From Mucilaginibacter corticis (lineage in GTDB: Bacteria > Bacteroidota > Bacteroidia > Sphingobacteriales > Sphingobacteriaceae), in assembly GCF_007558865.1 (NCBI RefSeq), contig NZ_VLPK01000001.1, positions 434,001 to 498,000 on the forward strand: 64,000 bases of DNA. Direction: 5' to 3'. The position numbers and the translations under genes were made by a program. The notes below the pieces were generated by a model that had not been told where the DNA came from, searched no databases, and was given only the letters and a program-made list of their open reading frames with translations. Positions 37,399 through 47,269 of this stretch are shown piece after piece. Position 1 is the stretch's first letter. The number at the start of each line of letters is the position of its first letter.

Positions 37399-40125
37399 TT
37401 AAATATTGTTAATGGTTCCGCCCTGTAATGTGCCAAGGCTGCTTTGGTTCAGTATGATCGGGTTTACATCCGGTGTATCGTCGTCACAATCGGCTAACTG
37501 GCCTGCCTGGTAAACGGTGTACAGGCTTTCAAGCAGGTTTATAAAATTTGTATTAATGGTTACATCCATTGGTGTATTGTTGTACAGCGACGTTTGTTTC
37601 GCCGTGCGCCATTGGGCGTACAATTTTTCAAAATCAACCATCTGATCATGGCCAATAAAACAAATACGTGGCAAAATATGGGCGGGCGTTTCCATCCTGA
37701 TCAGCCGCTCGGCATAGGCGCGGAAAGCAATATCACGCAACCTTACGCTATAGCCCGGCAGTACCACACAAATGCGGAAAGAATACGGATCAAGCGGTTT
37801 ACAATACGTGCCGTTAGGGTCAATACATACCGGCATAAACTGGTGATGGGTGGCATCATCGCCGGTATAGTCAAATGGGGGCCGCAGCAATATGTTTTCA
37901 ACCACATATATTCCCTCCATTTTAAAATCATTGCGCATAAAATCAATGATGCCGCTTAGTGTAGCCTCGGCCGTATCGGCATCAATTTCCATATCATTAA
38001 ATGTATGGTGGTTGCCTTTCGAGTCGACAATATCATAGATCACCTTGCCCGCTGTAGGCCCGGGTTTCAGCACATAATTTTCCCTATCCCCTGCCAGGAT
38101 CGACACCAAACCCAGGTCTTCATAAGCATCAATCTCTTTCAGGTAGTTGGCTAATCCTTTAAATATCACTACCGCGCTTTGCGATATATTCCAGTTATAA
38201 TAAGTGGCATCCGCTTTAAACAGCAGATAATCTTCGGTGCTTAAACTTTGCAGCTTATAGTTTGTAAAACCCAGCAGGCTTGAAATGCGCTTTTCCATGC
38301 CGGATACATTTACCGCTTCCTGACCGACGGTTTTAACATTATATATGTCGCGACCGCTACCACGGCAAGTGCTCATCTGGTCGTAATTCTTCAGGAAATT
38401 AACCTTGTTACGGATAATGTTGCGCTGGTAATCATCACCATAAATGCGGTACATTAAAAAAACGTACTCGTTAAACTGCTCGGCAAAACGGGCCAGCAGG
38501 TGGTCAAGGAATTTATTTTTCCTTACGGGATAATTATCCAGGCTGGTAGCCTTTATTACATCATCAACGGTTTGCAGCCATTGGTCTGAATCGTCAAGCA
38601 ATTTATCAGCATCGCGAATGCTATTAACAACATTGCTGAAATAGGTTTTACGAACATTATCATCGGCAGTTAATAAAATGCGTGCGTTTGATAGCTGCGC
38701 AAAATAATTGGCCAGCACCTGGTCGAAAAACAGCAGGTAAGCTTTAAGCTGTAAGGCCAGCGATCTTTGTTCGGTAGTAGCGGTGTCAGGCAAGCCAACC
38801 GGCGAGATCCCATAGTTTTCAGGGAACTGGTTTTGTAGCGTTTCGTAATGTGCTATATCGCGGTAATCGCCTTCGGGGATGGTCAGATCCACAATGATTT
38901 TTGATTCTACGTTATCCTGCCAGGCTTGGCGCAATTGGTTAAGATCTGCCTGGGCCTCTAATTTTTTAAGTTCGACCGGGATCACGTCCTTATAAAAAGA
39001 AAACGACGAATTATTCTCGCACAATACCGGTTTGCTGCCCGGCTGCACGCAAAGCAGCCATTTATTGTCGTTATATATTTTGTTGGCGACAACGGACGAT
39101 GGTTCATTACAGCCGCAAAAACCAAAAGCAATGCGTTTAACCAACTTTACCCCGTCAATTTCCATAATGATGCGGTAAATGTCTGACAGGCGAACCTCAG
39201 TGCGCAGTTGTGAGGCGGCAAGTTCAGAAGATATAATAAAGCCCTGTTTGGTAAAAGTTGCTTCAAGGCCTTTTTCGGTAGCGGCATTAATGGTCGCGAA
39301 ATCGAATACCGGCCCTTCAAAGATCTCGTCGGGCTGCATGCCTTTATCCAACAATTCTTTCAGCGAGTAAAAATTAATATCGGGCGTAAGATATTGCTCT
39401 ATATTAAACATGATCTGTGCCCAAACCTGTTCGGGGTCAGCAGTTGCCTGCAATTCAATATCGGCGCAGATCACTATTTCCTGTTGATCAACAGCCTTGA
39501 TCTGGTCAAGGTCCTCACACAGGCTCCGGTAATAATAATAAACTGATTTGATCTCTTTGATGATCGCATCCTGTTTGGCCTTGATCTTTGTGGCATCTCC
39601 GCCAAGCTCGGGGAACTCTTCAAAATCTATCAGGATATTATTGATGCCTTTCAGGTCAAACTCTATTTCCTCATTAGCTACCGGGGTTTCGCCGGAAGTG
39701 GCATAATGTAATAGCGGTTTGCCATCAGGCTGTTTATAATTGGCAATGATGCTATGTGCCGATTTGCTGATCCACGCATTCCTGACACCATCAATCCGTA
39801 CAAACAGCTGGCGGTAATCGTCGGGTGTTACCGGGTAACCGGGCAATATTTTAATGGCCGACAAAAACTGTTCGTGCATATTGTCGGTATTATTCTTCTC
39901 TACAGCCAGTATGTTTTCTACAGGGAGTGCTACACGATAGTTAAGATCTGTAAGCGCATAACACAACATCTCCAGCGTGGTTATCCCCGGGTCATGAACG
40001 TTATAATCGGTCCATATAGCGCTGGCCAGCTCAAGAATATGCTGCATACCTTCTTCCCTTAGTTTGCTAAACTCGGGCTGAAGCGCATCTTCAATTTCTT
40101 TCGATATGGTTAAAGTATCACTCAT
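37399..40125 (-). CDS. Baseplate wedge protein (Afp12-like, J/gp6 type)
   Basis: 908 aa from the ATG at 40125, which overlaps the upstream stop as TGATG; a TTG six bases upstream is possible but less likely. The N-terminus carries WTDYNVHDPGITTLEMLCYALTDLNYR-type residues (about 42-68 in the protein), a block shared by baseplate J-like wedge proteins. The C-terminal region contains FRICVVLPGYSVRLRD and a HILPRICFIGHDQM segment common in eCIS Afp12 homologues. It should pair with the next upstream J-like protein to build the wedge around the spike. Confidence 0.85.
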   Translation of the reverse strand: MSDTLTISKEIEDALQPEFSKLREEGMQHILELASAIWTDYNVHDPGITTLEMLCYALTDLNYRVALPVENILAVEKNNTDNMHEQFLSAIKILPGYPVTPDDYRQLFVRIDGVRNAWISKSAHSIIANYKQPDGKPLLHYATSGETPVANEEIEFDLKGINNILIDFEEFPELGGDATKIKAKQDAIIKEIKSVYYYYRSLCEDLDQIKAVDQQEIVICADIELQATADPEQVWAQIMFNIEQYLTPDINFYSLKELLDKGMQPDEIFEGPVFDFATINAATEKGLEATFTKQGFIISSELAASQLRTEVRLSDIYRIIMEIDGVKLVKRIAFGFCGCNEPSSVVANKIYNDNKWLLCVQPGSKPVLCENNSSFSFYKDVIPVELKKLEAQADLNQLRQAWQDNVESKIIVDLTIPEGDYRDIAHYETLQNQFPENYGISPVGLPDTATTEQRSLALQLKAYLLFFDQVLANYFAQLSNARILLTADDNVRKTYFSNVVNSIRDADKLLDDSDQWLQTVDDVIKATSLDNYPVRKNKFLDHLLARFAEQFNEYVFLMYRIYGDDYQRNIIRNKVNFLKNYDQMSTCRGSGRDIYNVKTVGQEAVNVSGMEKRISSLLGFTNYKLQSLSTEDYLLFKADATYYNWNISQSAVVIFKGLANYLKEIDAYEDLGLVSILAGDRENYVLKPGPTAGKVIYDIVDSKGNHHTFNDMEIDADTAEATLSGIIDFMRNDFKMEGIYVVENILLRPPFDYTGDDATHHQFMPVCIDPNGTYCKPLDPYSFRICVVLPGYSVRLRDIAFRAYAERLIRMETPAHILPRICFIGHDQMVDFEKLYAQWRTAKQTSLYNNTPMDVTINTNFINLLESLYTVYQAGQLADCDDDTPDVNPIILNQSSLGTLQGGTINNI

Positions 40126-43100
40126 CAGCAAACGGGTATATTTTTTGTATCAATAAGATGTTGCTTTGCCGATACCAGGATTGCTTTCGAGTTTTCGGGC
40201 GCTAAGATATCCGGATCAGCTACACCGGTTTCGGTGAAATACATTTTAAAATCAGCTATATAATCCACATAGGATAGCTCTTCGATAAAGCGGATCACTA
40301 CACTTTTATATAAGGTACCGCCAAAGTCAATATCCGCGTTTCGGTTAAATGCCCACGGCGACAGGTAATTGATCAGGTCGGTATTAAGTTGTATGGCATA
40401 AAGATTTTCATCATACCCGGCATAAAACTTCACCTTAAAGTCAAGCTTGATCTCTTCATAATCGGGATTGATCGTGTTCAGATCGACGTGCATGCTATTA
40501 AGACCGGCCAGGTAATTTGTTATCTCACTTAATAGATTCTTGCTTACCCGGGGCTGAAAGGGATCAAAACTATTCTGGTTGCGAATATCCGGAATCACCA
40601 CAACCCTAACACTGCCGGGCGCTACTTCACAATCATCATTGGTATGGTTAAGGCACTTAACCCGGTACACTTGCGGGAACTGCCCCATTACCAAATGCTC
40701 ATAGTCCCAAATGTCAATAGCCCGGTGTTTATGCCTCAGGCGCTCGCTTACACGAAGCGTAAATGCCTGATCATTTTCGGGCAGGCTGCCGCCGAACGAA
40801 GCATAAGGCTGGGTAACAGATTTTATTTGCGGCAAGCGGTTCACCAGTTTACTGATAGTGGCCGGCGGTAACCCGTTTTGCAGGTGCGATAGTTCATTAC
40901 CATTATCGGCAAACTGCGCCTGGGCGGCCTGGATATGTACATTTATAAATTTACAAACCGAATCGACACTAAAACCGGCGGGCAGTTCAACCGCCAGCCA
41001 GGTAAGTCCCTGGTTTAAAAATGTGTTGCTTGTTGTAGCCGCATCAGGGATCAGGAACTTAATGATACCCGACCTTAACAGGTTGTTGGTATCATTACTG
41101 ATGATGTTGTTTTTACTAAAGGGCAGCCATTCGTTCCCCGAAAGGAAATACCATACCGGGAATAAAGTATCGGTAAAGGATGGTGCCATAGCATCTTCAC
41201 TTCCCTCGGCCACCTGGAAAAGAATACTCGCGATAGAACCTGTAGGGATATTGGCGATACCGATGTAGAACCCGGCAATATCCGGCGCCTTTGGCAATAA
41301 CGTAATTGTGGTATCGATCAATCCTGAATATTGATTCTTCAAAAAAACGTGCTGTTCAGACTGCCCAAAAGGTGTTTCATGGAAAAACTGCACATCGCGG
41401 CTGATATAATCGTTCAGTAGATTTGAACTGGTAGCGCCGGTAAGCGTACTTACATCATTTGTTTCTGATGCTTTGTAGTCTACGGTCAGGGCTGCAATTT
41501 CGGGGGTGTAGGGCGCTTTAGGTATCAGGAAACTTTTTCCTTTACTCATTGCTACGGCAAAGATCTGCGGGAAAAGGTCATGCAAAAAATCCTGCTTTAA
41601 ACTAACCCTGATATAGTTGTCCTTAACCCCGGCAGAAAAATTTGCTGTTTGGGTTTGGACGTTTGAAGTTATGCCCGAAAAGCCGGAGAAACCCAAAAAC
41701 GGCGTGGACACCTGCATCGGCGTTACGTACTGCTGCACCACCGCCTTTTGCGCCTGTGTACTGTAACTGTATTTAGCCGAAGAAAAATAAACGTATTGGT
41801 TAACAAAATACGAATACCCTGATACAGCCTGGCTTACACCATCCGGCTTTAGCGTAAATGGTGTGGTGAATATTTTTATCTCGCTATCGGCAGCACTGGT
41901 TGGGTACCACGCGCCGTCACGCAAATAAGTAGCGGCGGCGGTAAAACTATCTGAACCGGTAATGATCAATCCGCCATCAGTACTATCATTAAGATCAGGT
42001 GGATTGTCCGTTTCAGTTATATCCGCTTTCACCGTCGCAAGGTGATAGGCTACCTGGCTAAAGGTTGGCAATAAATAATCTTTACGGTAGCAGCTATAGT
42101 GTTTTTTAAGATCATCTGGTAAGCTTTTCCATTGGATATTGGGGATGATCTCGCTCCAGTTTTTTTGGAAGATCTCAGCGCTGCCAATGTATAAGTTCGA
42201 CCCTACCTTAGGCTGCGGACCAAACGCCAGGAATGGTTTTGAAGGATCGAGCTTGCCGTTATCATTTTCGACAGCAAGGTTTTTCATCCCCTTAACATCC
42301 ACATCGATCTGCACTTTGGTAACCACCACTTTTGACAGCGCCTGGTAAATAGCAAATGATTTATCATCCTGCACGTTCATCAGCAAGCGCACAACCGGGC
42401 TGTCTGTCTGGTAATTTTCTTTATGGATAGTTTGGTTATAGGGCACTACCGCACCGGCCTTGACGGGTAAACTTACTGTAACAATAAGCTGGTATATCCC
42501 GCCCGACGAGGTAATTTGAATTGGCGTTGTCGCGGCAAAATCTGCCTGCAGCCAATCCTTATCTGATGTTAAAAAGACCTTAAACGCGGTGGCAAGATCA
42601 TCAGGCACCAAAGCACCCGGCGAAGCATTGAAACTTAAGGTAAGCGTTATGGTGCGGGTCCCCTCGCTTAACAGTAACACTTTTGATGCAAACGCGAAAC
42701 CGATAGCCGCCGTCGGCCAAACTACTTTGCCGTTGGTATCTTTATTACCAAACGGATTCCATTTAGGTATTGGATCTTTGAAGGCTGTACCTAATCCATC
42801 CGCAGAGAAAGTAACATCGGCATAATAAATTTTCTTATCAGCCGCCGACTGGTAAAAGCTCTTCATAGCCGCTATGGTGGCACTGTTAACCGCAAGTTCG
42901 CTGTTGGTTTGGTAAACAAGCGGCAATGGCTTGGTACTATTGTCTTTTCCTGCATCCAGTGTTGTGCCGCCGGATAAGCCAAAAAGCTGCAGGTTACGGG
43001 CAAGCTCAAATATTACGTGAACTTTATCGGGCACTTCGGGCCGGTTGCGCAATTTCAACACTTGCTTGTAATAAAAATCAAGGTGTCGCCCTGTAAACAG

Positions 43101-43475
43101 GTTCAACGCGTCTTTTGAGTGTTGCAACAACAGGATAAAACACATGAATAAAGCCAGGTGCGGCTCTATATCCGATTGGATGGATGAGTCCGGGAAATCA
43201 ATTTGCGCATTTTTTATTTTTAATTGCGCCTGGGCCAGGAATGTTGTTATGGCATCTTTGTCCTCAATAAAAAACTGGGCCCAGTCGCCTTGCGGATGCT
43301 CGCTGTCCGTCAGTCCGAAATAATTAATGTCTTTAGCATAAGCCGCGGCAAACGTTAGCCACTCCTCCATCCCCAATTCATCAATCGGGGCATTGGCAGG
43401 ATCAAGCGCGTTTAAAAAACGCTGCGACTGGCTTGAGCCATCACGTTGAAGCGGATTTTTTTCGTTGCAGGCCAT
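40125..43475 (-). CDS. Baseplate wedge protein (Afp11-like, baseplate J/gp47 type)
   Basis: 1116 aa. N-terminal EEWLTFAAAYAKDINYFGLT and GRHLDFYYKQVLKLRNRPEV are typical of Afp11 homologues. Near the C-terminus (about residues 900-965) RVSERLRHKHRAIDIWDYEH followed by QFPQVYRVKCLNH is the baseplate J core motif. Large size reflects added beta-sandwich insertions in the middle (about 230-800). Its start overlaps the gp25 gene stop by one base. Confidence 0.87.
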   Translation of the reverse strand: MACNEKNPLQRDGSSQSQRFLNALDPANAPIDELGMEEWLTFAAAYAKDINYFGLTDSEHPQGDWAQFFIEDKDAITTFLAQAQLKIKNAQIDFPDSSIQSDIEPHLALFMCFILLLQHSKDALNLFTGRHLDFYYKQVLKLRNRPEVPDKVHVIFELARNLQLFGLSGGTTLDAGKDNSTKPLPLVYQTNSELAVNSATIAAMKSFYQSAADKKIYYADVTFSADGLGTAFKDPIPKWNPFGNKDTNGKVVWPTAAIGFAFASKVLLLSEGTRTITLTLSFNASPGALVPDDLATAFKVFLTSDKDWLQADFAATTPIQITSSGGIYQLIVTVSLPVKAGAVVPYNQTIHKENYQTDSPVVRLLMNVQDDKSFAIYQALSKVVVTKVQIDVDVKGMKNLAVENDNGKLDPSKPFLAFGPQPKVGSNLYIGSAEIFQKNWSEIIPNIQWKSLPDDLKKHYSCYRKDYLLPTFSQVAYHLATVKADITETDNPPDLNDSTDGGLIITGSDSFTAAATYLRDGAWYPTSAADSEIKIFTTPFTLKPDGVSQAVSGYSYFVNQYVYFSSAKYSYSTQAQKAVVQQYVTPMQVSTPFLGFSGFSGITSNVQTQTANFSAGVKDNYIRVSLKQDFLHDLFPQIFAVAMSKGKSFLIPKAPYTPEIAALTVDYKASETNDVSTLTGATSSNLLNDYISRDVQFFHETPFGQSEQHVFLKNQYSGLIDTTITLLPKAPDIAGFYIGIANIPTGSIASILFQVAEGSEDAMAPSFTDTLFPVWYFLSGNEWLPFSKNNIISNDTNNLLRSGIIKFLIPDAATTSNTFLNQGLTWLAVELPAGFSVDSVCKFINVHIQAAQAQFADNGNELSHLQNGLPPATISKLVNRLPQIKSVTQPYASFGGSLPENDQAFTLRVSERLRHKHRAIDIWDYEHLVMGQFPQVYRVKCLNHTNDDCEVAPGSVRVVVIPDIRNQNSFDPFQPRVSKNLLSEITNYLAGLNSMHVDLNTINPDYEEIKLDFKVKFYAGYDENLYAIQLNTDLINYLSPWAFNRNADIDFGGTLYKSVVIRFIEELSYVDYIADFKMYFTETGVADPDILAPENSKAILVSAKQHLIDTKNIPVC

Positions 43476-43897
43476 TATTTAGCGGTCAATATGCTTGAAG
43501 CTTCGTTTTTATAAAAAGGGAACACATAATTATAGCGCGAATTAGTCGTCCGCACCGTATAATCCAGTTTGATCAGCAGTAAGCCTTCACTGTCCCTGCT
43601 GCTGTCAATATCCGTATTGTTTAATGTTATCCTTGGTTCAAAATAAAGTATAGCTGTTTCAATCAGGTCTTTCAGGTACGTTTTAAGGGTAAGGTTAACC
43701 GCCTCAAAAACTATGTTCTGCATATCGCAGCCATAAGTTGGCTGCATGATACGTTCGCCCAGTTTTGTGGTAAACAGTATGGTAAGGCTGCTTTCAATAT
43801 CGGCTTCATCAACCAGCATTTCAACCTTGCCTGCTGCCTTATCAAAATGTGGCGGAAAACTCCAGCCACGTCCAATAAAAGGTATTTTCTGATCCAT
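43475..43897 (-). CDS. gp25/GPW-like baseplate protein (Afp9-like)
   Basis: 140 aa. The lysozyme-like gp25 family signature is present: IESSLTILFTTKLGERIMQP then TYGCDM. It locks the first sheath ring onto the baseplate wedge. N-terminal IGRGWSFPPHFD is also family-typical. The stop overlaps the next gene by one base. In Afp the gp25 gene precedes the PAAR gene; here the order is reversed. Confidence 0.92.
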   Translation of the reverse strand: MDQKIPFIGRGWSFPPHFDKAAGKVEMLVDEADIESSLTILFTTKLGERIMQPTYGCDMQNIVFEAVNLTLKTYLKDLIETAILYFEPRITLNNTDIDSSRDSEGLLLIKLDYTVRTTNSRYNYVFPFYKNEASSILTAK

Positions 43898-43903
43898 CTT
43901 TAA

Positions 43904-44194
43904 TTAGCCTCCTATAATTACTGTAGGGCAACCTAATATAATTACGCCGCCATGCGCGGTACTGTCGCCCATACGGGCCGCAGGTTTGCCGCCTATCAAC
44001 ACTGTAGACGATCCCATAATGATCGAATCTGGCGGGCCGGTACAGGTACACATATCGCCGACACATACCGCCGGCATACCGCCTATAAGTACTGTTGGCA
44101 CACCCGGGCCTATCACCGGTCCGCCCACGTGTGGCACTACCCCGGTTACCATCGGGCATGTATGCATATCGCCTATTCTTGCTGCTGCCGCCAT
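43904..44194 (-). CDS. PAAR-repeat spike tip protein (Afp10-like)
   Basis: 96 aa. Repeats such as PTVLIGGMPAVCVGDMCTC and STVLIGGKPAARMGDSTAH are the PAAR signature, with His and Cys residues (H11, C13, C44, C48 region, H80 region) able to hold the metal at the cone tip. It caps the VgrG-like trimer and pierces the target membrane. No C-terminal toxin extension is present. It ends 6 bases before the gp25 gene and starts right at the end of the spike gene. Confidence 0.94.
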   Translation of the reverse strand: MAAAARIGDMHTCPMVTGVVPHVGGPVIGPGVPTVLIGGMPAVCVGDMCTCTGPPDSIIMGSSTVLIGGKPAARMGDSTAHGGVIILGCPTVIIGG

Positions 44195-45946
44195 TTAATT
44201 TAATTGTACTACTGACCCTTTTACAGATGTTGACCCTGTTGATTTGACCTCTGCACTTGCCGACCCTTCGGCCGAAAATGCCGTATTTGCTTTTAAACTC
44301 AGGTTCATCCCCTCCGCGCTAAAATCTTGTTGTGATTTCAGAGTTAGTTTACCCTGGGTTTCAATGGTTATACCATCGCTATCCATTTTAATGGAATTGT
44401 TATTTTCGTCCTGCATTTGTATCACACCGGCGTCCTCATCCATCGTTATTTTTTTACCTGCCGGAGTTTCTATAGTCAATGATTTTTTATCATCGTCAAA
44501 GATCATTTTCATGTTGCTGCGGGTCACAAAACCCTTTTGATTGTTGGCGTCGGCAGCAGTTAACGGAGCTACTTTGGCACTGCTGTTCAGCATACCCAAT
44601 ACCACGGGCTTGCGCGGGTCGCTGTTTAAAAAGCCTACTATTACCTCATCCCCAACTTCGGGCAGAAAAAAACTGCCGCGGTTATCGCCTGCATCAAGTG
44701 TGGCTACCCTCGCCCAAACGCCCTGGTCATCGGCACTGATAATTGGTTGCCGTACCAGTATCCGGCACTCGCCATCAGGGTCATTTTCCAACTGCGTTAC
44801 TACGCCTATTTGTAAGCCCGGCACTGCCTGTATCAAGGCTGATGCGGGTTTTATACTCGTTTCAAATTTTTCGGTGAACCAGTTCGGATCGAGGCCAAAC
44901 TGTACATCCAATTGCCAGTCGCCTGCGGCTATATAATGATGGATGCTGCTTACAAAGGCATTGCCGTTAAAGCGGTCGCTTAAATTATTCAGCTTAATGA
45001 TCATCCCCGGTTTTACCGTATGGATTCCCTTAAACTTTACCCTGCCTCTTACTTTCGACAATACCTGTTTTAGTTTAAGCGCTGTAGCCCATGATTCCAA
45101 CTCGGGCTGTGGCAATTTACCGCCATGGTTAAGGTGCAGATCATTAACAGAAAACACACCTGCCAGGTCATCAGAACTCAGGTTGCCGTTTAGCTCGCCC
45201 GAAGGAGAATTGGCATCGGCTGTCTCAATTTCTTGTGATGACGGGTTCCAGGTTCGGCCGGTAATTGCCGGGAATTGTAAGCGGGTATCAATTTCGGCAT
45301 CCAGCTCTAAAATGGTAGCACCGAACGAAAGCTCTACAATGGCTTGCTGACCGATATCAGGCGCTTTAATTGAAAGCGTACCATCATCAGTATATACCAG
45401 CATGCCGTTAACCTCTGCCCTGCCGGTTATAAAATCCCAGTCGGTAGCTTCATATTGCACCAGGTCGTCGGTTGTTACGGGCATATCAGCGATATCGGTT
45501 TGCAAACCGCTGTAGGCAGATGCTATGGTCGATATCGCGTCACTGTCTTTAATGCCTGCACCAAAGTATTTACTGTGGCGCGCCAATGTCATGGCTATTG
45601 CGTTGTCGCGGCACTCCAAAACCAGTTGCGAACCGCTGCCACGCAATTTTATACTGTGTTTTATAATTACCCCTTTAAACAAAGTGTAATTGTCAGATTC
45701 ATACCCACACAATACCTCTACATTTTTCCCGGGGATGAATAGGGCGCCATTACTGGCATTGAAACTTTGCTCGGCAGCGCTGCCGTCTATGATAACCAAT
45801 TTGGCCGTTGCTATCCTGTTTACTCCTTTATCAATAATAATAGCCTCTACCTGCAAAGTACGCGGTATTTCTGTGCCCTCTATTTTAACAATAGGGGTTA
45901 CAACGGTACTGGGCCTGGTGGTGGATATGGTACGGCTATCGGGCAT
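44195..45946 (-). CDS. VgrG-like spike protein (Afp8-like, gp27-gp5 fusion)
   Basis: 583 aa. The N-terminal half is gpD/gp27-like (TARHSKYFGAGIKDSDAIST region). A gp5 OB-fold follows at about 385-450 with the motif FFLPEVGDEVIVGFLNSDPR then KPVVLGML. The C-terminus (about 480-583) is the repetitive beta-helix needle (KKITMDEDAGVIQMQDENNN). No extra C-terminal effector domain. It forms the trimeric spike below the tube and carries the PAAR tip encoded next. Confidence 0.93.
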   Translation of the reverse strand: MPDSRTISTTRPSTVVTPIVKIEGTEIPRTLQVEAIIIDKGVNRIATAKLVIIDGSAAEQSFNASNGALFIPGKNVEVLCGYESDNYTLFKGVIIKHSIKLRGSGSQLVLECRDNAIAMTLARHSKYFGAGIKDSDAISTIASAYSGLQTDIADMPVTTDDLVQYEATDWDFITGRAEVNGMLVYTDDGTLSIKAPDIGQQAIVELSFGATILELDAEIDTRLQFPAITGRTWNPSSQEIETADANSPSGELNGNLSSDDLAGVFSVNDLHLNHGGKLPQPELESWATALKLKQVLSKVRGRVKFKGIHTVKPGMIIKLNNLSDRFNGNAFVSSIHHYIAAGDWQLDVQFGLDPNWFTEKFETSIKPASALIQAVPGLQIGVVTQLENDPDGECRILVRQPIISADDQGVWARVATLDAGDNRGSFFLPEVGDEVIVGFLNSDPRKPVVLGMLNSSAKVAPLTAADANNQKGFVTRSNMKMIFDDDKKSLTIETPAGKKITMDEDAGVIQMQDENNNSIKMDSDGITIETQGKLTLKSQQDFSAEGMNLSLKANTAFSAEGSASAEVKSTGSTSVKGSVVQLN

Positions 45947-45953
45947 TTTTATA

Positions 45954-46625
45954 TTAACTTGCTAATGGCGGAAATTTAATTTTTGTACCTGTTTGCAGGT
46001 ACCTGAAATCATTCAGGTTGTTGGCCTGGGCTACTTCTATATAATATTTCGAGTCGCCGTAAATTTTATAACAGAGCAACGGTAAGGTATCTCCTTCCAT
46101 AACAACCCTCACTTTGGTCAGGTCCGGCGATTGCGCGTTTTCCTGGGCTACCCGTTTTTTGTCTTCAATTGAACCGATGAACGTTGCTTTAACAACCGCC
46201 CTTAACGGTGCGCCCTGGGCGTTAAACAGCTTATAGCTGATGTCCATTGTTTCCAGCGCGCCGTCAAATTTGAGGGTGCCCCAGTAGAGGCTCACAAACC
46301 TTGGGCGGTGCTTGTCCCCCTGGTACTCAATGATCAGTTTTTGCAGGTTGTCAATGTCTTCGTCCACGCCCATCTCGCCGGCGGTCGCTCCGTTAACAAC
46401 CCCTGTGCGGTCAAACATCAGCTCAAAATCCATTTTCTGCGGCTCTATTTTTGAGAACTTGGGCAACTTGCCCGATGTTCCCTGTGCCTGGTTATCAGAA
46501 TATTTGATCTCGATCTTCTGGCTGTACGTTTCCGGGTTGATCTGAACGAACATAGAGCCCTCTTCCGTCCGGCTTTCCGGATCGGACCAGGCTACGATCT
46601 TCATTTTTGATACATTGTCGGCCAT
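45954..46625 (-). CDS. LysM-containing baseplate adaptor (Afp7-like)
   Basis: 223 aa. The C-terminal LysM domain is clear (VVMEGDTLPLLCYKIYGDSK then YYIEVAQANNLNDFRYLQTGTKIKFPP). The N-terminal part matches the gp53-like adaptor that joins spike and tube. The ATG at 46625 overlaps the stop of the DUF5908 gene (TGATG). Here LysM serves as a protein-protein module, not a peptidoglycan binder, as in T4 gp53. Confidence 0.9.
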   Translation of the reverse strand: MADNVSKMKIVAWSDPESRTEEGSMFVQINPETYSQKIEIKYSDNQAQGTSGKLPKFSKIEPQKMDFELMFDRTGVVNGATAGEMGVDEDIDNLQKLIIEYQGDKHRPRFVSLYWGTLKFDGALETMDISYKLFNAQGAPLRAVVKATFIGSIEDKKRVAQENAQSPDLTKVRVVMEGDTLPLLCYKIYGDSKYYIEVAQANNLNDFRYLQTGTKIKFPPLAS

Positions 46626-46801
46626 CAGCGTTCGCTTTTATTCTTTAATATCTCCATGATCTGGTCTACGCATTCAGCGATGATCTGGTCTTTATCAGCA
46701 CCGCCCCCCTGCGCACCACCACCGCCGGCAGGCGAATCTTGTTCGGCCGGGCTTTGGTTTACGCTTACGCGGATATTCAATTCCCTGATCTCAATTGGCA
46801 T
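46625..46801 (-). CDS. DUF5908 small eCIS protein (Afp6-like)
   Basis: 58 aa. It begins MPIEIRELNIRVSV, the DUF5908 hallmark, has a Gly-rich middle and ends in a helix (IIAECVDQIMEILKNKSER). The start ATG at 46801 is 4 bases from the upstream stop, and its TGA overlaps the LysM start. Members sit between tube and LysM genes in eCIS loci; the function is not established, possibly an assembly aid. Confidence 0.88.
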   Translation of the reverse strand: MPIEIRELNIRVSVNQSPAEQDSPAGGGGAQGGGADKDQIIAECVDQIMEILKNKSER

Positions 46802-46805
46802 GGCC

Positions 46806-47264
46806 TTAAGTTTTTAAAGTGTAATACTGGTACTGCAATTCAAAACTTTCAATAGCAATGCTGTTCTGCTCGGCGTTCAGATCGCTGAGACTCCATTTTT
46901 TTGGCCACGCTTGTACAACATTCCAGGTTAACAGCGGTTCATGGTCTTCGTTCAGCAGGTTAACGGTGAGGTCTTTGGGCTCGATAATAAAATTATTGAA
47001 CACATCATTACACCATTTCATCAGCAGGTCAGACTGTGTGATCAAACCCCGTTTTAAAACCAGCGCCGGAAACTTGGCCCTCACCGGTAAAGCATGCTCA
47101 AAGCGATTCTCGCCGCCCTCTTTCTTTGCCTCGGTTTCCATCTCCATGGACAAGCCCGAAACATTTTGAAAGCGGCTGTCAATATCCTCGCTGCCTATGC
47201 CGGTAAAAACTACCTTGAAATGAAACCCCAGCGGCGGATAACCCGATTTTGCATCAAAAGGCAT
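46806..47264 (-). CDS. Inner tube protein 2 (Afp5-like, gp19 family)
   Basis: 152 aa. gp19-like tube fold with SGLSMEMETEAKKEGGENRF and the LKRGLITQSDLLMKWCNDVF helix. It differs from the other tube protein in the N-terminal loop (GFHFKVVFTGIGSEDIDSRF). By analogy with Afp5 it forms the tube-start ring at the baseplate. It follows tube protein 1 by 5 bases. Confidence 0.88.
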   Translation of the reverse strand: MPFDAKSGYPPLGFHFKVVFTGIGSEDIDSRFQNVSGLSMEMETEAKKEGGENRFEHALPVRAKFPALVLKRGLITQSDLLMKWCNDVFNNFIIEPKDLTVNLLNEDHEPLLTWNVVQAWPKKWSLSDLNAEQNSIAIESFELQYQYYTLKT

Positions 47265-47269
47265 AACTG

